Source: Acidovorax sp. Leaf191
GTDB taxonomy: Bacteria; Pseudomonadota; Gammaproteobacteria; Burkholderiales; Burkholderiaceae_C
DNA length: 64,000 nt
NCBI RefSeq assembly: GCF_001424425.1
Contig: NZ_LMPT01000019.1
Span: 98,540 to 162,539, forward strand
Direction: 5' to 3'
Below the pieces are notes generated by a model. That model was not told the origin of the DNA. It was given only the letters and a program-made list of their open reading frames with translations, and ran no database searches. A program made the translations under genes and the position numbers. This document shows positions 37,819-47,798 of this stretch, in pieces; within the stretch, counting starts at the first letter, position 1; every line of letters begins with the position of its first letter.

Positions 37819-38601
37819 TCACTGCATGAACCAGCCGTGGCTGACCACCAGCGACTGCCCGGTCAGCGCGTTCGTCGGGAAGCCCGCGAACATCAGCGCG
37901 ACCTGCGCGACGTCATCGGTGGTGGTGAACTCGCCGTCCACGGTCTCCTTGAGCATCACGTTCTTCACGACTTCCTCTTCGGTGATGCCCAGGGTCTTGG
38001 CCTGCTCGGGGATCTGCTTTTCCACCAATGGCGTGCGAACGAAGCCGGGGCAGATCACGTTGGCGCGCACGCCGTGTTTCGCGCCTTCCTTGGCCACCGT
38101 CTTGCACAGGCCGATCAGGCCATGCTTGGCCGTGACGTAGGGCGCCTTGAGCATCGACGCCTCCTTGGAATGCACGGAGCCCATGTAGATCACGCTGCCG
38201 CCGCGGCCCTGCGCATACATGTGCTGGAGGCAAGCCTTGGTGGTGAGGAAGGCACCGTCCAGGTGGATCGCCAGCATTTTCTTCCAGTCAGCGAAGGTGA
38301 ATTCCTCGACGGGATGCACGATCTGGATGCCGGCGTTGCTGATCAGGATGTCGATGCCGCCGAACGCAGTCGCCGCCTCTTCGACCGCTGCATTCACCTG
38401 CTCTTCGCTCGTCACGTCCACGCCGACACCGATGGCCTGTGCGCCCGTGGCCTTGAGTTCTGCCGCTGTCGCATCCGCAGCTTCCTTGTTCAGGTCGGCA
38501 ATGACGATCTTGGCGCCCTCCTTCGCGAAGACGATGGCGATCTCCTTGCCGATACCGCTGGCCGAGCCGGTGATGAAAGCGACTTTGTCTTTGAGCTGCA
38601 T
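37819..38601 (-). CDS. bdhA: 3-hydroxybutyrate dehydrogenase (SDR)
   Basis: 260 residues, classical short-chain dehydrogenase. The NAD site is [12 protein letters not shown] (11-22), followed by SNAG, catalytic Ser ([10 protein letters not shown]), YVTAKHG with Tyr155 and Lys159. The ending [14 protein letters not shown] is the characteristic C-terminus of bacterial D-3-hydroxybutyrate dehydrogenase. It interconverts 3-hydroxybutyrate and acetoacetate in polyhydroxybutyrate and ketone-body turnover. The ATG at 38601 has AAGGA. It is 68 bases after the acetoacetate decarboxylase gene on the same strand. Confidence 0.93.
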   Translation of the reverse strand: MQLKDKVAFITGSASGIGKEIAIVFAKEGAKIVIADLNKEAADATAAELKATGAQAIGVGVDVTSEEQVNAAVEEAATAFGGIDILISNAGIQIVHPVEEFTFADWKKMLAIHLDGAFLTTKACLQHMYAQGRGGSVIYMGSVHSKEASMLKAPYVTAKHGLIGLCKTVAKEGAKHGVRANVICPGFVRTPLVEKQIPEQAKTLGITEEEVVKNVMLKETVDGEFTTTDDVAQVALMFAGFPTNALTGQSLVVSHGWFMQ

Positions 38602-38669
38602 GAGGTTTCCTTGTGTGGAGGTTAGGGAGAGGGAAAAAAGGGAAAAGGGACAAGCGGTAGATGAAGAAG

Positions 38670-39428
38670 CTACTGCTTCGCCGCCAGATAGTCGTATTCG
38701 ACGGTACCCAGCGCCAATGTCATGTCTGCAATGAAATGCACGGCGGACTCGATGTTCAGCACCGGCAGGTCGGCCACGGGCGCCAGCGCATGCGGATGCA
38801 ACGCGAGCGAGGCTGGTGCGGTCCAGGCGCCGTGCAGCGTGACGTCGACCATGTGGTAGCGCACCAGTTCGCAGATGCGGGCCGTGCCGTCCACGTGCGG
38901 AATGATCTTGAGCAGGAAGTTGGGCTGGGCAATGCCCGCGAGAACCGGGCCCGGCTCCAGCGCCTTGTGCTTGAACCCCATCGTCGCGCTGGCCACGCGC
39001 ACCTTGCCGTAGTCCAGCGTGCCGACCACCACGTCGGTCTCGTAGGCGAATGCGGGCGACGCCAGCTTTTTCGGAAAGCCCCACAGCTCGCGCCCGCCAG
39101 CGATGGGCGGGTGGTCGTTGAGGTACATCGAATGCACGTAGGCACCCTGCTCCACGCCCGCGGCGGTGCGCAGTTGCACGGGGATGACCTGGCCGGATTC
39201 TGTGTAGTCGCCGAACCCGGTGGAGTCCGGCATGCGGATGAACTCGTACTTGACCAGCGGCTCGACCACCTCGAGCGGCTCGGGCACCACCGCACGCAGG
39301 GCATCGAGGTCGGTGCGGTAGGTGATGACCATGAACTCCCGTCGCATGAAGCGGTAGGGGCCCGGCGGAAATGCCGGGCTGGTCAGCGGCATGGCAAAAG
39401 CGCGTTGCCTGACGTCGTCGATCTTCAT
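38670..39428 (-). CDS. adc: Acetoacetate decarboxylase
   Basis: 252 residues. The catalytic lysine region is [14 protein letters not shown], where the first lysine of the KK pair forms the Schiff base and the second tunes its pKa in studied enzymes. [16 protein letters not shown] and [18 protein letters not shown] are further family blocks. It releases acetone and carbon dioxide from acetoacetate. It precedes bdhA, so 3-hydroxybutyrate could be routed to acetone. Confidence 0.94.
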   Translation of the reverse strand: MKIDDVRQRAFAMPLTSPAFPPGPYRFMRREFMVITYRTDLDALRAVVPEPLEVVEPLVKYEFIRMPDSTGFGDYTESGQVIPVQLRTAAGVEQGAYVHSMYLNDHPPIAGGRELWGFPKKLASPAFAYETDVVVGTLDYGKVRVASATMGFKHKALEPGPVLAGIAQPNFLLKIIPHVDGTARICELVRYHMVDVTLHGAWTAPASLALHPHALAPVADLPVLNIESAVHFIADMTLALGTVEYDYLAAKQ

Positions 39429-39616
39429 GGAGCGGATTCCTTGCTGTCGGTTGAAGGTCAGTTCAATGGGCACTGAGCGAGTCCCGCGTGCGCCATCGCC
39501 ACGACATGGCCATCCGCGTTGCCGAGGACTCGTTCGTTCTGCGCCGTCTGGAGGCACTGCCAGTCTTTGCGCCAAGACTTAGGCCCCGCTTAAAGCGACC
39601 CGGCAAGCCCGCCCCC

Positions 39617-40852
39617 TCACAGCGGCCGCCTGGGTTTGCGTGGCGCACTGCCCTGCAGGTCCAGCGCGGGGCGGCGCACGCGCTGCACGCCGGGCTCGCC
39701 CAGGTCGAAGGTAGTCACGCCGTACTGGGTCTCGCTATGCAGCCATTCGGGGTGCGACAGCGTGTTGCGCATGTCGCGCATGCCGGCCTCCCAATGCTCC
39801 GCCACCGATGTGCGCGAGAACTCATAGTCTTTCGAGTCGAGCTCGTAGGGCTTGTTGCGGTAGATGAGGTGCACGATGTCGATGGGTTTGTGCGTCATCT
39901 GCGCGCACAGCGCCGTCACGCTGGGGTCGTCGTGCAGGTGCGGCGGCAGCTTTTCCATCAGGTCGGCCAGCGCCTGCTGCAGGTTCACGTTGGCCGACAG
40001 CGCATCGGTGTTCATCCGTGTGCGGCTGGAATACGTGATGTCCTTTTGCCGCTGTGACACCTCCGACAGTGTCTTGGGCATGGCACCGCGCGCACTGAAC
40101 AGGTCGACCTGCAGCACCACCAGCGGCCGGGTGCGCGGATGGACATCCAGCACATACTGCAGCGGCGTGTTCGACACGATGCCGCCATCCCAGTAGTCCT
40201 CGCCGTCGATGTGCACCGCCGGAAAGCCCGGCGGCAGCGCGCCGCTGGCCATGATGTGCTCGGCACCGATCTTGTGCATCGTGTTGTCGAAGTAGACCGA
40301 ATTGCCGGTGCGCACGTTCACAGCGCCCACGCTCAGGCGCATGCTGCGGTGATTGTTGATCCGGTCGAAGTCGATCAGCCGCTCCAGCGTCAGCTTGAGC
40401 GGGCCGGTGTCGTAGTAGCTGACCACCGGCGCCGCGCCTCCGAGCCACAGGGTCGGGTCCAGGCGCGGCTTGAAGAAACCCGGAATGCCGAACAGCACCG
40501 CCGTGGCCGCGCTCCATTGGTTGAGCGCCGTGCGGTCGCCCGCAATGCCGGGCACCTGCTGGCCAAAGCCCGAAGACACCTGCTGCCAGAACTCGCGCAG
40601 CCGCGCCACGCGGTGCTCCGGCGCATTGCCGGCGATCAGGGCCGCGTTGATGGCCCCGATCGACACGCCGGCCACCCAGTCCAGGTGCGGGAATTTATCG
40701 AACAGCACGTCATAGACGCCTGCCTGGTAAGAGCCCAGCGCCCCACCGCCTTGCAGTACCAGCGCCCGATCGGCGGAGGCCATGTCGATACCTGAAGCAA
40801 GCCGTGGGGTGGATGCCAACGCTGATGGGGACCGAGGTGAAGTCGTCGCCAT
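39617..40852 (-). CDS. Patatin-like phospholipase family protein
   Basis: 411 residues. The oxyanion loop is QGGGALGSYQAG (about 35), the nucleophile GVSIGA (G-x-S-x-G, about 63) and the catalytic Asp lies in YWDGGIVSN (about 207). A C-terminal DUF3734-like region follows. The family contains lipid acyl-hydrolases; homologues lie beside bdhA in polyhydroxybutyrate-making bacteria. The ATG at 40852 was chosen because coding character starts there. It is upstream of adc and bdhA on the same strand (gaps 188 and 68). Confidence 0.88.
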   Translation of the reverse strand: MATTSPRSPSALASTPRLASGIDMASADRALVLQGGGALGSYQAGVYDVLFDKFPHLDWVAGVSIGAINAALIAGNAPEHRVARLREFWQQVSSGFGQQVPGIAGDRTALNQWSAATAVLFGIPGFFKPRLDPTLWLGGAAPVVSYYDTGPLKLTLERLIDFDRINNHRSMRLSVGAVNVRTGNSVYFDNTMHKIGAEHIMASGALPPGFPAVHIDGEDYWDGGIVSNTPLQYVLDVHPRTRPLVVLQVDLFSARGAMPKTLSEVSQRQKDITYSSRTRMNTDALSANVNLQQALADLMEKLPPHLHDDPSVTALCAQMTHKPIDIVHLIYRNKPYELDSKDYEFSRTSVAEHWEAGMRDMRNTLSHPEWLHSETQYGVTTFDLGEPGVQRVRRPALDLQGSAPRKPRRPL

Positions 40853-41020
40853 GGTTATCCGTCTGAAAGGTTGCCAGTGTGCGGCCATTTCTGATGGCGG
40901 CCTTGTCAGCGGGCTTCGTTTTTCCACGGCGATTCCATCGCAAACCGCTGTTTGCGCACCGACCACGGCTGGGCTGCAGACACCCGGCAGGCTGGCCCGA
41001 GCCGAATGCGACGCCCAACG

Positions 41021-41046
41021 AAAAGGGCGGCAACTGCCGCCCTTCT
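41021..41046 (-). terminator. Intrinsic terminator after metQ
   Basis: GGGCGGCA (41025-41032) pairs with TGCCGCCC (41035-41042). On the minus strand the stem is followed by TTTT, and it lies 29 bases after the metQ stop. Confidence 0.8.
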
Positions 41047-41074
41047 TCGGTGTGTTGACCCGCCCGTTGCCCGC

Positions 41075-41872
41075 TTAGAAGCCCGGCAGCACCGAACCCT
41101 TGAACTCGGTCTGGATGAACTTCCTCACTTCTTCCGACTGGTAGGCCTTCACCAGCTTGGCCACCCAGGGCTTGTCCTTGTCGGCTTCGCGCACGGCGAT
41201 CAGGTTGACGTAGGGGCTCTTGGCGTTCTCTTGTGCAATGGCGTCCTTGCCGGGGTTCAGGCCTGCGGACAGCGCGAAGTTGGTGTTGATGGCCGACGCG
41301 TCCAGGTCATCGAGCGAGCGGGGAAGCTGGGCCGCGTCGAGTTCGACGAACTTGAGCTTCTTGGGGTTGCTCACCACGTCCAGCGGCGTGGCCTTGAGGT
41401 CCGCACCGTCACGCAGCTTGATCAGGCCCTTGTCCTGCAGCACCAGCAGCACGCGGCCGCCGTTGGTGGGGTCGTTGGGGATGCCGAACTTGGCGCCTTC
41501 CTTCAGGTCTTCGAGCTTCTTGACCTTCTTGGAGTACAGGCCGATGGGGAAATTGACCGTGTAGCCCACGGGCACCAGCTTGTAGCCGCGGTCCTTGACC
41601 TGGGCATCCAGGTAGGGCTTGTGCTGGTAGCTGTTGGCGTCCAGGTCGCCAGCGGCCAGCGCGGCGTTGGGCTGCACGTAGTCGCTGAACTCGACGATCT
41701 GGATCTTCAGGCCGTCCTTCTCGGCGATCTTCTTGACCTGCTCGAAGATCTGGGCGTGGGGGCCGCCCGTGACGCCGATCTTCAGGGGCTTGTCTTGCGC
41801 CATCACGCCGGTGGAGAAACCTGCGGCCAGGGCCAGGGCGAGAGTGGTTTGCAGCAGCGAGCGCTTGTTCAC
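41075..41872 (-). CDS. metQ: Methionine ABC transporter substrate-binding protein (MetQ/NlpA family)
   Basis: 265 residues. A signal peptide ends at GVMAQ (about residue 25); no lipobox cysteine is visible, so this copy may be a soluble periplasmic protein and not a lipoprotein. Family blocks include IGVTGGPHAQIFE, FSDYVQPNAALAAGDLDANSYQHKPYLD and GIPNDPTNGGRVLL. It binds methionine or a related thioether for an ABC importer. No metN or metI is adjacent, so it would depend on a distant transporter. Its upstream region holds a variant of the sbp/peroxiredoxin element. Confidence 0.93.
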   Translation of the reverse strand: MNKRSLLQTTLALALAAGFSTGVMAQDKPLKIGVTGGPHAQIFEQVKKIAEKDGLKIQIVEFSDYVQPNAALAAGDLDANSYQHKPYLDAQVKDRGYKLVPVGYTVNFPIGLYSKKVKKLEDLKEGAKFGIPNDPTNGGRVLLVLQDKGLIKLRDGADLKATPLDVVSNPKKLKFVELDAAQLPRSLDDLDASAINTNFALSAGLNPGKDAIAQENAKSPYVNLIAVREADKDKPWVAKLVKAYQSEEVRKFIQTEFKGSVLPGF

Positions 41873-41910
41873 GGGAATACCTTTTCGTTAAGAGATGTTT
41901 CGCATATTAG

Positions 41911-41957
41911 GGTTTACCCAATAAAACCGGAACGAATAGGTTCTTATTTTCTTAGAA
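41911..41957 (-). promoter_or_regulatory. Putative sulfur-regulon operator upstream of metQ
   Basis: On the minus strand AAGAAAATAAGAACC is followed by TATTCGTTCCGGTTTTATTG. TATTCGTT-GTTTTAT matches the core of the sbp and peroxiredoxin elements. It begins about 40 bases before the metQ start. Confidence 0.5.
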
Positions 41958-42066
41958 CCTGTGAGCATAAAGGAGCCGCGCATGCACCGACCCGCACGCG
42001 CACTGCGCACTCGTTCGACCCAAGGATGTCGGTGTCGCCCCGGGCTGAGGCGAGCGCAACGGCTGC

Positions 42067-43167
42067 CTAAGCTCTGAGCGCGACGTTGTTCAGCTTGTCC
42101 AGGCGCTCGGGCCAGGTGCCGCCTACCGTGGCGCCCTGCAGCAGGATGCGCGTCCAGGCTACCCAGGCGTCCCACTGCACGCGCTTGTCCCACGAATTGC
42201 CCCAGGCGCTGAAGAGCTGCAGCGCGCTCGCAGCGGCCACTCGCGCGTCGTCCTGCCGCCCGGCCGACAGGTACAACTGCGCCAGCACCATTTGCGGCTC
42301 CCCCACCCAGGGGTTGTGGCGCACGGCGCTTTCCAGCACGCCGGTGACCACGTCCAAGTCCACCAGCGGCTGGTCCTGCTGGATCACCGACCAGTACAGC
42401 GACGCGGCCGCCGCCTCGTCCGCGGGCGCCAGGGGCTGGGTGCAGCGGGCGAACACGGGCGGCATCGGCAGCAGGCCCTGCAGACCCGGGTGCTGCAGTG
42501 CGAGCGCGAGGCCATTGATCTGCGAGACCATGCGCCCAGTGGGCCGCATCGGGCCGGGCCACAGCGACGCCGCCCAGTGCACGGCTTGCGGGCGGTGCTG
42601 CACCGCCGGAAAGCGCGAGAAGATGTCGTCCTGCCAGCTGAACCACTGCTCGATGGTGTCGGCCATGCTCACGATGATGAACACCGCCACCTCGTAGGGC
42701 GTGAGCACGCGGTGCCCGCCGCCTTGGCTCGCGTTTTGCTCCAGCACCAGGCTACCGTCGCTCTCCAGCGCACCCGCCAGCACCTTCTGCACGAACTGCG
42801 TGCGCGACTGCGTGCAGAACAGGTACACCAGGTGCTCGGCCGACTCACCCGCGATCTCGCGCACGCGGGCCCGCTCCTTGGCGGGGTCGAACTTCACCAG
42901 GTCCACGAAGGCATTGCCGTACACGCTGTGCAGCAGGCCCAGCAGCCGCACATCGCGCGGCTGCCGCCACACCGTGAGCGACCGCGCCACGCCGACCAGG
43001 TGATGCCGGAAGGTGCCCGCCTTGTGCCAGTCCTGGCCCACATTGCGCGCGAGCACGGTGGGCAGCACCGGAGCGAGATCGGGGTCGCGCGCCAGCCACT
43101 CGTCGTCCAGCAGAGGTTGCACGCGGCTGAACAGGTCGGCGTCCAGCGGTTGGAAAGGCAGGTTCAT
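42067..43167 (-). CDS. DUF6817-like protein with HD-like N-terminus and TPR-like C-terminus
   Basis: 366 residues, cytosolic. Residues 50-105 read GTFRHHLVGVARSLTVW then LLGLLHSVYGN, a block I associate with the HD-like DUF6817 family. The last 120 residues look like helical tetratricopeptide-type repeats (EPQMVLAQLYLSAGRQDDARVAAASALQLF). The ATG at 43167 has AGGAG upstream. Function unknown; divergent from the XRE gene. The 313-base gap between them contains the XRE operator and no gene that I can see. Confidence 0.7.
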   Translation of the reverse strand: MNLPFQPLDADLFSRVQPLLDDEWLARDPDLAPVLPTVLARNVGQDWHKAGTFRHHLVGVARSLTVWRQPRDVRLLGLLHSVYGNAFVDLVKFDPAKERARVREIAGESAEHLVYLFCTQSRTQFVQKVLAGALESDGSLVLEQNASQGGGHRVLTPYEVAVFIIVSMADTIEQWFSWQDDIFSRFPAVQHRPQAVHWAASLWPGPMRPTGRMVSQINGLALALQHPGLQGLLPMPPVFARCTQPLAPADEAAAASLYWSVIQQDQPLVDLDVVTGVLESAVRHNPWVGEPQMVLAQLYLSAGRQDDARVAAASALQLFSAWGNSWDKRVQWDAWVAWTRILLQGATVGGTWPERLDKLNNVALRA

Positions 43168-43448
43168 GGCTTGGGTCTCCTGAAATTTTTATGGGGAATA
43201 CAACGTGCACACAGTATCAGGCGTGGCGGCTTTGGAGCGGCCGCGGCCCCTGCATGCACGCGGGCAAGGCCCCTGGATCTGCCCATTCTTGCAAAGAAAT
43301 GCCTGTACCGCTCTACTGTCAAGCGCGAGTAGCTATGAAATAAGGAGCAATCATGCCCAACGCCTGACGCCGTGTGGATGGGGGGAAGCGACATGCCGCA
43401 CGACCATTAAGGGCAGCGACACAGGCCGTGACGCACTGATTTTCCATT

Positions 43449-43471
43449 TTAATGGACTAAATTTCCATTAA
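43449..43471. promoter_or_regulatory. Palindromic operator in front of the XRE-cupin gene
   Basis: TTAATGGA (43449-43456) and TCCATTAA (43464-43471) form a perfect 8-bp inverted repeat with a 7-base spacer, 9 bases before the ATG at 43481. A third TTTCCATT half-site precedes it at 43441. This suits autorepression by the downstream regulator. Confidence 0.65.
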
Positions 43472-43480
43472 ACTGCCACC

Positions 43481-44077
43481 ATGGACATCAACACCCGCAT
43501 CGCCCAGCGCCTGCGCGATCTGCGCACCGCACGCGGCTATTCGCTGGAGACCCTGGCGGAACGCAGTGGCGTGAGCCGCTCGAACATCTCGCTGATCGAG
43601 CGCGGCCAGAGCAGCCCCACGGCTGCCGTGCTCGACAAGCTGGCCATCGGCCTGAGCGTGGCGCTGGCGTCGTTCTTTGAAGACAGCAGCGACAACGCCG
43701 CAGCTCCCTCGCCCCTGATCCGAGCTGCCGACCAGCCGCGGTGGCAGGACCCGGCATCGGGCTACGTGCGCCGCCGGCTCTCGCCGCCCGCGCCTTCGCC
43801 GCTGCAACTGGTGGAGGTGGTGTTCCCGCCCGGCCAGCGCGTGTCGCTCGATTCCGCGGTGCATGACGCCGACATCCACCAGCAGGTCTGGCTGATCGAA
43901 GGCCGCATGGACCTGACCGTGGGCGAGACCACCTGGGCGCTGGCCGCGGGCGACTGCCTGGCCATGCAGCTCAGCCAGCCCATCGTCTTCCACAACCCCG
44001 GCGCGCAGGCCGCGCGCTACGTGGTCGCCTTGACCACCCTCCCCCCTTCTGCCCCCACGGCCCGGAGAAAGCCATGA
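43481..44077 (+). CDS. XRE-family regulator with C-terminal cupin
   Basis: 198 residues. The helix-turn-helix is at about 8-62 (LRDLRTARGYSLETLAERSGVSRSNISLIERGQSSPT). The cupin domain (about 110-190) has VVFPPGQRV and DIHQQVWLIEGRMDLTVGE, lacking some usual metal histidines. This class often controls an adjacent metabolic enzyme in response to a small molecule. The stop overlaps the start of a GNAT gene by 4 bases. Confidence 0.92.
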   Translation: MDINTRIAQRLRDLRTARGYSLETLAERSGVSRSNISLIERGQSSPTAAVLDKLAIGLSVALASFFEDSSDNAAAPSPLIRAADQPRWQDPASGYVRRRLSPPAPSPLQLVEVVFPPGQRVSLDSAVHDADIHQQVWLIEGRMDLTVGETTWALAAGDCLAMQLSQPIVFHNPGAQAARYVVALTTLPPSAPTARRKP

Positions 44078-44649
44078 CCGACACCACCCTGCCGCCCTCC
44101 CCCGACACCGCCACCGCCGCCGAGGCGCCCGGCATCACCATCCGCCGCCTGGGTGCCGACGAGGCCGCCGCCTGCACTGAGGCCTTGGCCGAGGTGCTGA
44201 TCGACTGCGTGCAAGGCGGTGCGTCGGTCAGCTTCATGTGGCCCCTGCCGCACGACAAGGCCCTGGCCTTCTGGCGCGGCGTGGCCGATGGCGTGGCGCG
44301 CAACGAGCGCGTGCTGCTGGTGGCCGAGGATGCACAGGGGTGCATCGTGGGCACGGTGCAGCTCATCACCGCCATGCCCGACAACCAGCCCCACCGCGCC
44401 GACGTGGCCAAGATGCTGGTCCACCGCCAGGCCCGCCGCCAGGGCGTGGCCCAGCGCCTGATGGCCGCCGTGGACGAGGCCGCGCGCGATGCGGGCAAGG
44501 CGGTGCTGGTGCTCGACACGGTGACGGGCGGCGACGCCGAGCGCCTGTACGAGCGCGCCGGCTGGCAGCGGGTGGGCGTGGTGCCCGACTACGCCCTCAT
44601 GCCCGATGGCGCGTTCTGCGGCACTACCTTCTTTTGCAAGCGGGTCTGA
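44074..44649 (+). CDS. GNAT family N-acetyltransferase coupled to the XRE-cupin regulator
   Basis: 191 residues. The acetyl-CoA signature is VHRQARRQGVAQRLMAAVD (about 115-130), then LDTVTGGDAERLYERAGW. The ATGA overlap with the regulator gene indicates one transcript and translational coupling, so the regulator probably controls this enzyme. The substrate is not known. Confidence 0.9.
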   Translation: MTDTTLPPSPDTATAAEAPGITIRRLGADEAAACTEALAEVLIDCVQGGASVSFMWPLPHDKALAFWRGVADGVARNERVLLVAEDAQGCIVGTVQLITAMPDNQPHRADVAKMLVHRQARRQGVAQRLMAAVDEAARDAGKAVLVLDTVTGGDAERLYERAGWQRVGVVPDYALMPDGAFCGTTFFCKRV

Positions 44650-44812
44650 GGGCCTCCGCCCCCGTGTCTACACGGCCAACCTGGCGCAGCGCAGGCCGAA
44701 AGAATTCGCCGGTCCCCATGCGACGGCCCACCGGCCACGGGCTTGCAGGCAGTGCCCGCCGGCTGACCTTTGGCCTCCGCCACCCGTGGCTGCTCAGCCG
44801 CTGGTACGGCCT

Positions 44813-46144
44813 TCAAGTGATATAGCCCTCGCGCTGCATGATCTTCTTCACGGCCTGGGCGGCATCGTTCAATGCGGCTTCGGCGGGTTGGCGCCCTGCG
44901 ATCACGTCGTGGATGCTCTTGCCCAGCACATCGGTGTTGATCTCGTCCCACTGCGCAATGATGGGCCGCCAGTTGGGGTTGGCGTCGCCGATGCTGCGCG
45001 ACAGCATCTGGAACTCCGGGTACTTCCTGCCCAGGCTCTCGTCCGCCAGGGTGGACATGCGGTGCGGCACGCCGCCCAGGTGGCACACCGCCTTGTCCTG
45101 GTTTTTCGCGGTGAGCCACTGCATCAGCAAGAACGCACTGTCGGCGTTCCTGGCGTTGGTGGGGATGGCGAGGCCCAGCCCCCCGGTCTGTGAGGCATAC
45201 CTGCTGCCGCGCGGGTGCCTGGCAAACGCCACCTTGCCGTTGACCTTGGACAGCTTGGGGTCGCGCACCGCGCCGAAGATCAGGGTGGAGTCGAGGTACA
45301 TGGCGGACTCGCCCTGCAGGAAGGCGTTGATCATCTCGCTCTGGCCGAAATTGAGCGCCCCTGCCGGGCCGGTGTCGATGATCTTCTTGAGCAACTGCGC
45401 CGCGCGCACGCCCGCCGCATCATTGAAGCGGGGCAGCCAGCTGTTCTCGAAGATGCCACCGTTGAGCGGGTTCAGGTGCAGCAGCCAGGCGTGCACGCAC
45501 TGGTGCCCCTCTTTGCCCCGCGACGCGAGCGCTCCCATGCCCGCCTTGTCGTGGAGCACCGGCAGCATCTGTTCGAGCTCGAAGTACGACGTGGGCGCCT
45601 TGAGGTTGAGCTTGTCGAAGATGTCGCTGCGGTACGCCAGCACGGAGGTCTCGGCGCCATAGGGCAGTCCGTACAGCTTGGCGGCACCGCCCGCCAGGTA
45701 GCCCTTCCAGCCACCCACCAGCCCGATGTTTTCCAGAAAGCTGGGAATGACGTCCGGCAGGTCGAAATCACCGAGTGCCAGCTGCGGGTTATTGAGAAAG
45801 GGCTCGATCTCGCGGATGAAGTTCTTCTTGACGTACTCGCCCTTCCACATCACGACGTACGAAATCAGGTCGTAGCCGCCCTGGCCCTTGGCCATCTCCA
45901 CCAACTGCTTCTTCTTCATCTCCGCAATCGGCAGCTGCTCGAACTCCACCAGGATGCCGGTCTCCTGGGTGAACTGCGGAAACAGCTTGATCGCAGCGTC
46001 GTAATGGTGGTGTTTGGGCAAGCACAGCACGACCTTCTGTCCACGGTAGCGCGCATAGATATCGGCGGCCCGCAAAGACGGTACAAAGGCTGCCGGGACG
46101 GCGGCGGCGCACGCCGACCGGATCAACAAGGCTCTTCGCTTCAT
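44813..46144 (-). CDS. ABC transporter extracellular solute-binding protein, family 1 (copy 2)
   Basis: 443 residues, clearly paralogous to the binding protein at 49530-50861 (same length, shared blocks MWKGEYV-KN, YGLPYGAETSVLAYR, ALASRGKEGHQCVHAWLLHLNPL, QGESAMYLDST). The signal sequence starts MKRRALLIRSACAAA, Tat-like but weaker than in copy 1. ATG at 46144 with GGGGGGAAT upstream. It is the last gene of the long minus-strand operon, after the chemoreceptor. It may serve the same permease with different affinity or present ligand to the chemoreceptor. Confidence 0.9.
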   Translation of the reverse strand: MKRRALLIRSACAAAVPAAFVPSLRAADIYARYRGQKVVLCLPKHHHYDAAIKLFPQFTQETGILVEFEQLPIAEMKKKQLVEMAKGQGGYDLISYVVMWKGEYVKKNFIREIEPFLNNPQLALGDFDLPDVIPSFLENIGLVGGWKGYLAGGAAKLYGLPYGAETSVLAYRSDIFDKLNLKAPTSYFELEQMLPVLHDKAGMGALASRGKEGHQCVHAWLLHLNPLNGGIFENSWLPRFNDAAGVRAAQLLKKIIDTGPAGALNFGQSEMINAFLQGESAMYLDSTLIFGAVRDPKLSKVNGKVAFARHPRGSRYASQTGGLGLAIPTNARNADSAFLLMQWLTAKNQDKAVCHLGGVPHRMSTLADESLGRKYPEFQMLSRSIGDANPNWRPIIAQWDEINTDVLGKSIHDVIAGRQPAEAALNDAAQAVKKIMQREGYIT

Positions 46145-46184
46145 ACGGCATTCCCCCCATTTACCTGCTTGTCCATGAATCTGC

Positions 46185-47729
46185 TCACTCGATGTCCAGC
46201 ACATAGACGCCGGACGAGACGAACGTGTCGCCCACCCGCTGCACATAGGCCTTCTTGACCATGACGCGCTGCGTGACGGGATTGAGGATGTGGTACGGCG
46301 CAGACCACCCGCTGTTGCGATCCCGGGCCAGATCGCGGGAGTTCTTGACGATGGGCACGCCGTTGAAGTCCTTCATGTCGATCAGCGTCTTGCCCACGTT
46401 GGCGGGGTTGGCGCCGTGGGCCAGGTTGCGGCCGCCGAAGTCGTACACCGTGATGTACAAATCCCGGTCCTTGAAATTGGTGCCGCGGGTGAACTCGGCG
46501 TAGGCCTTTTCCGGGCCCACCTGGTGGATGAGGGCCACGGCGCGCCGCACCTGCTCCTCGGCCTCGCGCGCCGACCCGTTCAGCGTGAAGACGTTGACGG
46601 ACTCGACCAGGCGGGCCGCCTGCAGGCGCAGCTGCTGCGAGGCGGCGGCCGTCTGCTCCACCAGCGCGGCGTTCTGCTGCGTGGCCTGGTCGATCATCTC
46701 GATGGACTGGATCACCTCGCCGACGTTCTGGCGCTGGGTGCGGCTCGACTGCGCGATCTCCGTCATGATGCTGGTGGCGCTGTGGATGGCCTGCGTCATG
46801 CCGCTCAGCTGCCTGGCCGCGGTGTGCACGAGGTTCGCACCGGTGGCGATGCGGTCGCTGCTGCCGGTCAGCAGCTCCTTGATCTCCTTGGCCGCATCAG
46901 CGCTGCGCTGGGCCAGCGACCGCACCTCGCTGGCCACCACGGCAAAGCCCCGGCCCTGCTCCCCCGCGCGGGCCGCCTCGACCGCCGCGTTGAGCGCCAG
47001 GATGTTGGTCTGGAACGCAATGCCGTCGATCAGCGAGATGATGTCCGCGGCACGCGCCGAGTCCGACGCGATCTGCTGCATCGTCTGCTGCACCGAGGCA
47101 AAGGCCCGGTTGCCGTGTTCGCCCGCCTGGGCCGTCTGCTGCGCAATCGTGTTGCCGGAGTCGGACTTGGCCCCCACGAGCGAGGCGCTGCTGGCCAGCG
47201 CGTCGATGGCGTCGGAGGTCTGCCGCAGCGACATAGCCTGGCGCTCGGTGCGCTCCGACAGGTCGGTGTTGGCCTGCGATATTTCGTCGCTGGCGATGGA
47301 GACCTCTTGAGCGCCCGCCCGCACCTTGGTGACCACCTTGGTCAGCGACTCCTGCATCTCGCGCATCGCCGTCATGAGCGGCGAGAACTCGTCGGCCACC
47401 GGATCGTGGATCAGCGTGGTGAGGTTGCCCACCCGCACGTCGTCGGTGAACTTGCGCGCCAGCGCCACGCGCCGGCGCAGCACGCTGCCCACCCACCACG
47501 CCAAGGCCAGCAGACCGGCCACCACCAGCGCGACCGTGATGCCCAGCATCTGCTGCGCGGCCCCGACGCTGTCGGCGATGGCGCCGGCTTCGGCCGACGC
47601 CGCAGCCTTGCCGGCCACCGTACCGAGCCGGTCGGACACCTGCCATGCACCCAGCAGCACCAGCGCGGCGAGCGTGGTCGACAAGGCAAAAAGTTTCTGC
47701 GCAATGCTCAGCTTCTGCGTGATTCTCAT
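46185..47729 (-). CDS. Methyl-accepting chemotaxis protein with C-terminal Cache domain
   Basis: 514 residues. Two membrane helices (about 12-30 and 61-82) enclose a periplasmic loop of only about 30 residues. A HAMP-like stretch follows, then the signalling domain with the conserved hairpin tip ([21 protein letters not shown] near 240-260). After the signalling domain, residues about 395-514 form a single-Cache-like domain ([59 protein letters not shown]). Cache normally sits in the periplasm ahead of the signalling domain; here it should be cytosolic. It lies inside a transport and catabolism operon. Confidence 0.9.
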   Translation of the reverse strand: MRITQKLSIAQKLFALSTTLAALVLLGAWQVSDRLGTVAGKAAASAEAGAIADSVGAAQQMLGITVALVVAGLLALAWWVGSVLRRRVALARKFTDDVRVGNLTTLIHDPVADEFSPLMTAMREMQESLTKVVTKVRAGAQEVSIASDEISQANTDLSERTERQAMSLRQTSDAIDALASSASLVGAKSDSGNTIAQQTAQAGEHGNRAFASVQQTMQQIASDSARAADIISLIDGIAFQTNILALNAAVEAARAGEQGRGFAVVASEVRSLAQRSADAAKEIKELLTGSSDRIATGANLVHTAARQLSGMTQAIHSATSIMTEIAQSSRTQRQNVGEVIQSIEMIDQATQQNAALVEQTAAASQQLRLQAARLVESVNVFTLNGSAREAEEQVRRAVALIHQVGPEKAYAEFTRGTNFKDRDLYITVYDFGGRNLAHGANPANVGKTLIDMKDFNGVPIVKNSRDLARDRNSGWSAPYHILNPVTQRVMVKKAYVQRVGDTFVSSGVYVLDIE

Positions 47730-47798
47730 AAGGTCTGTGCGGTGACTGGGGGAAAGGTTCGGCGTCAGGCAAGCGGAGCACGGCGATCCGGCGGGGCG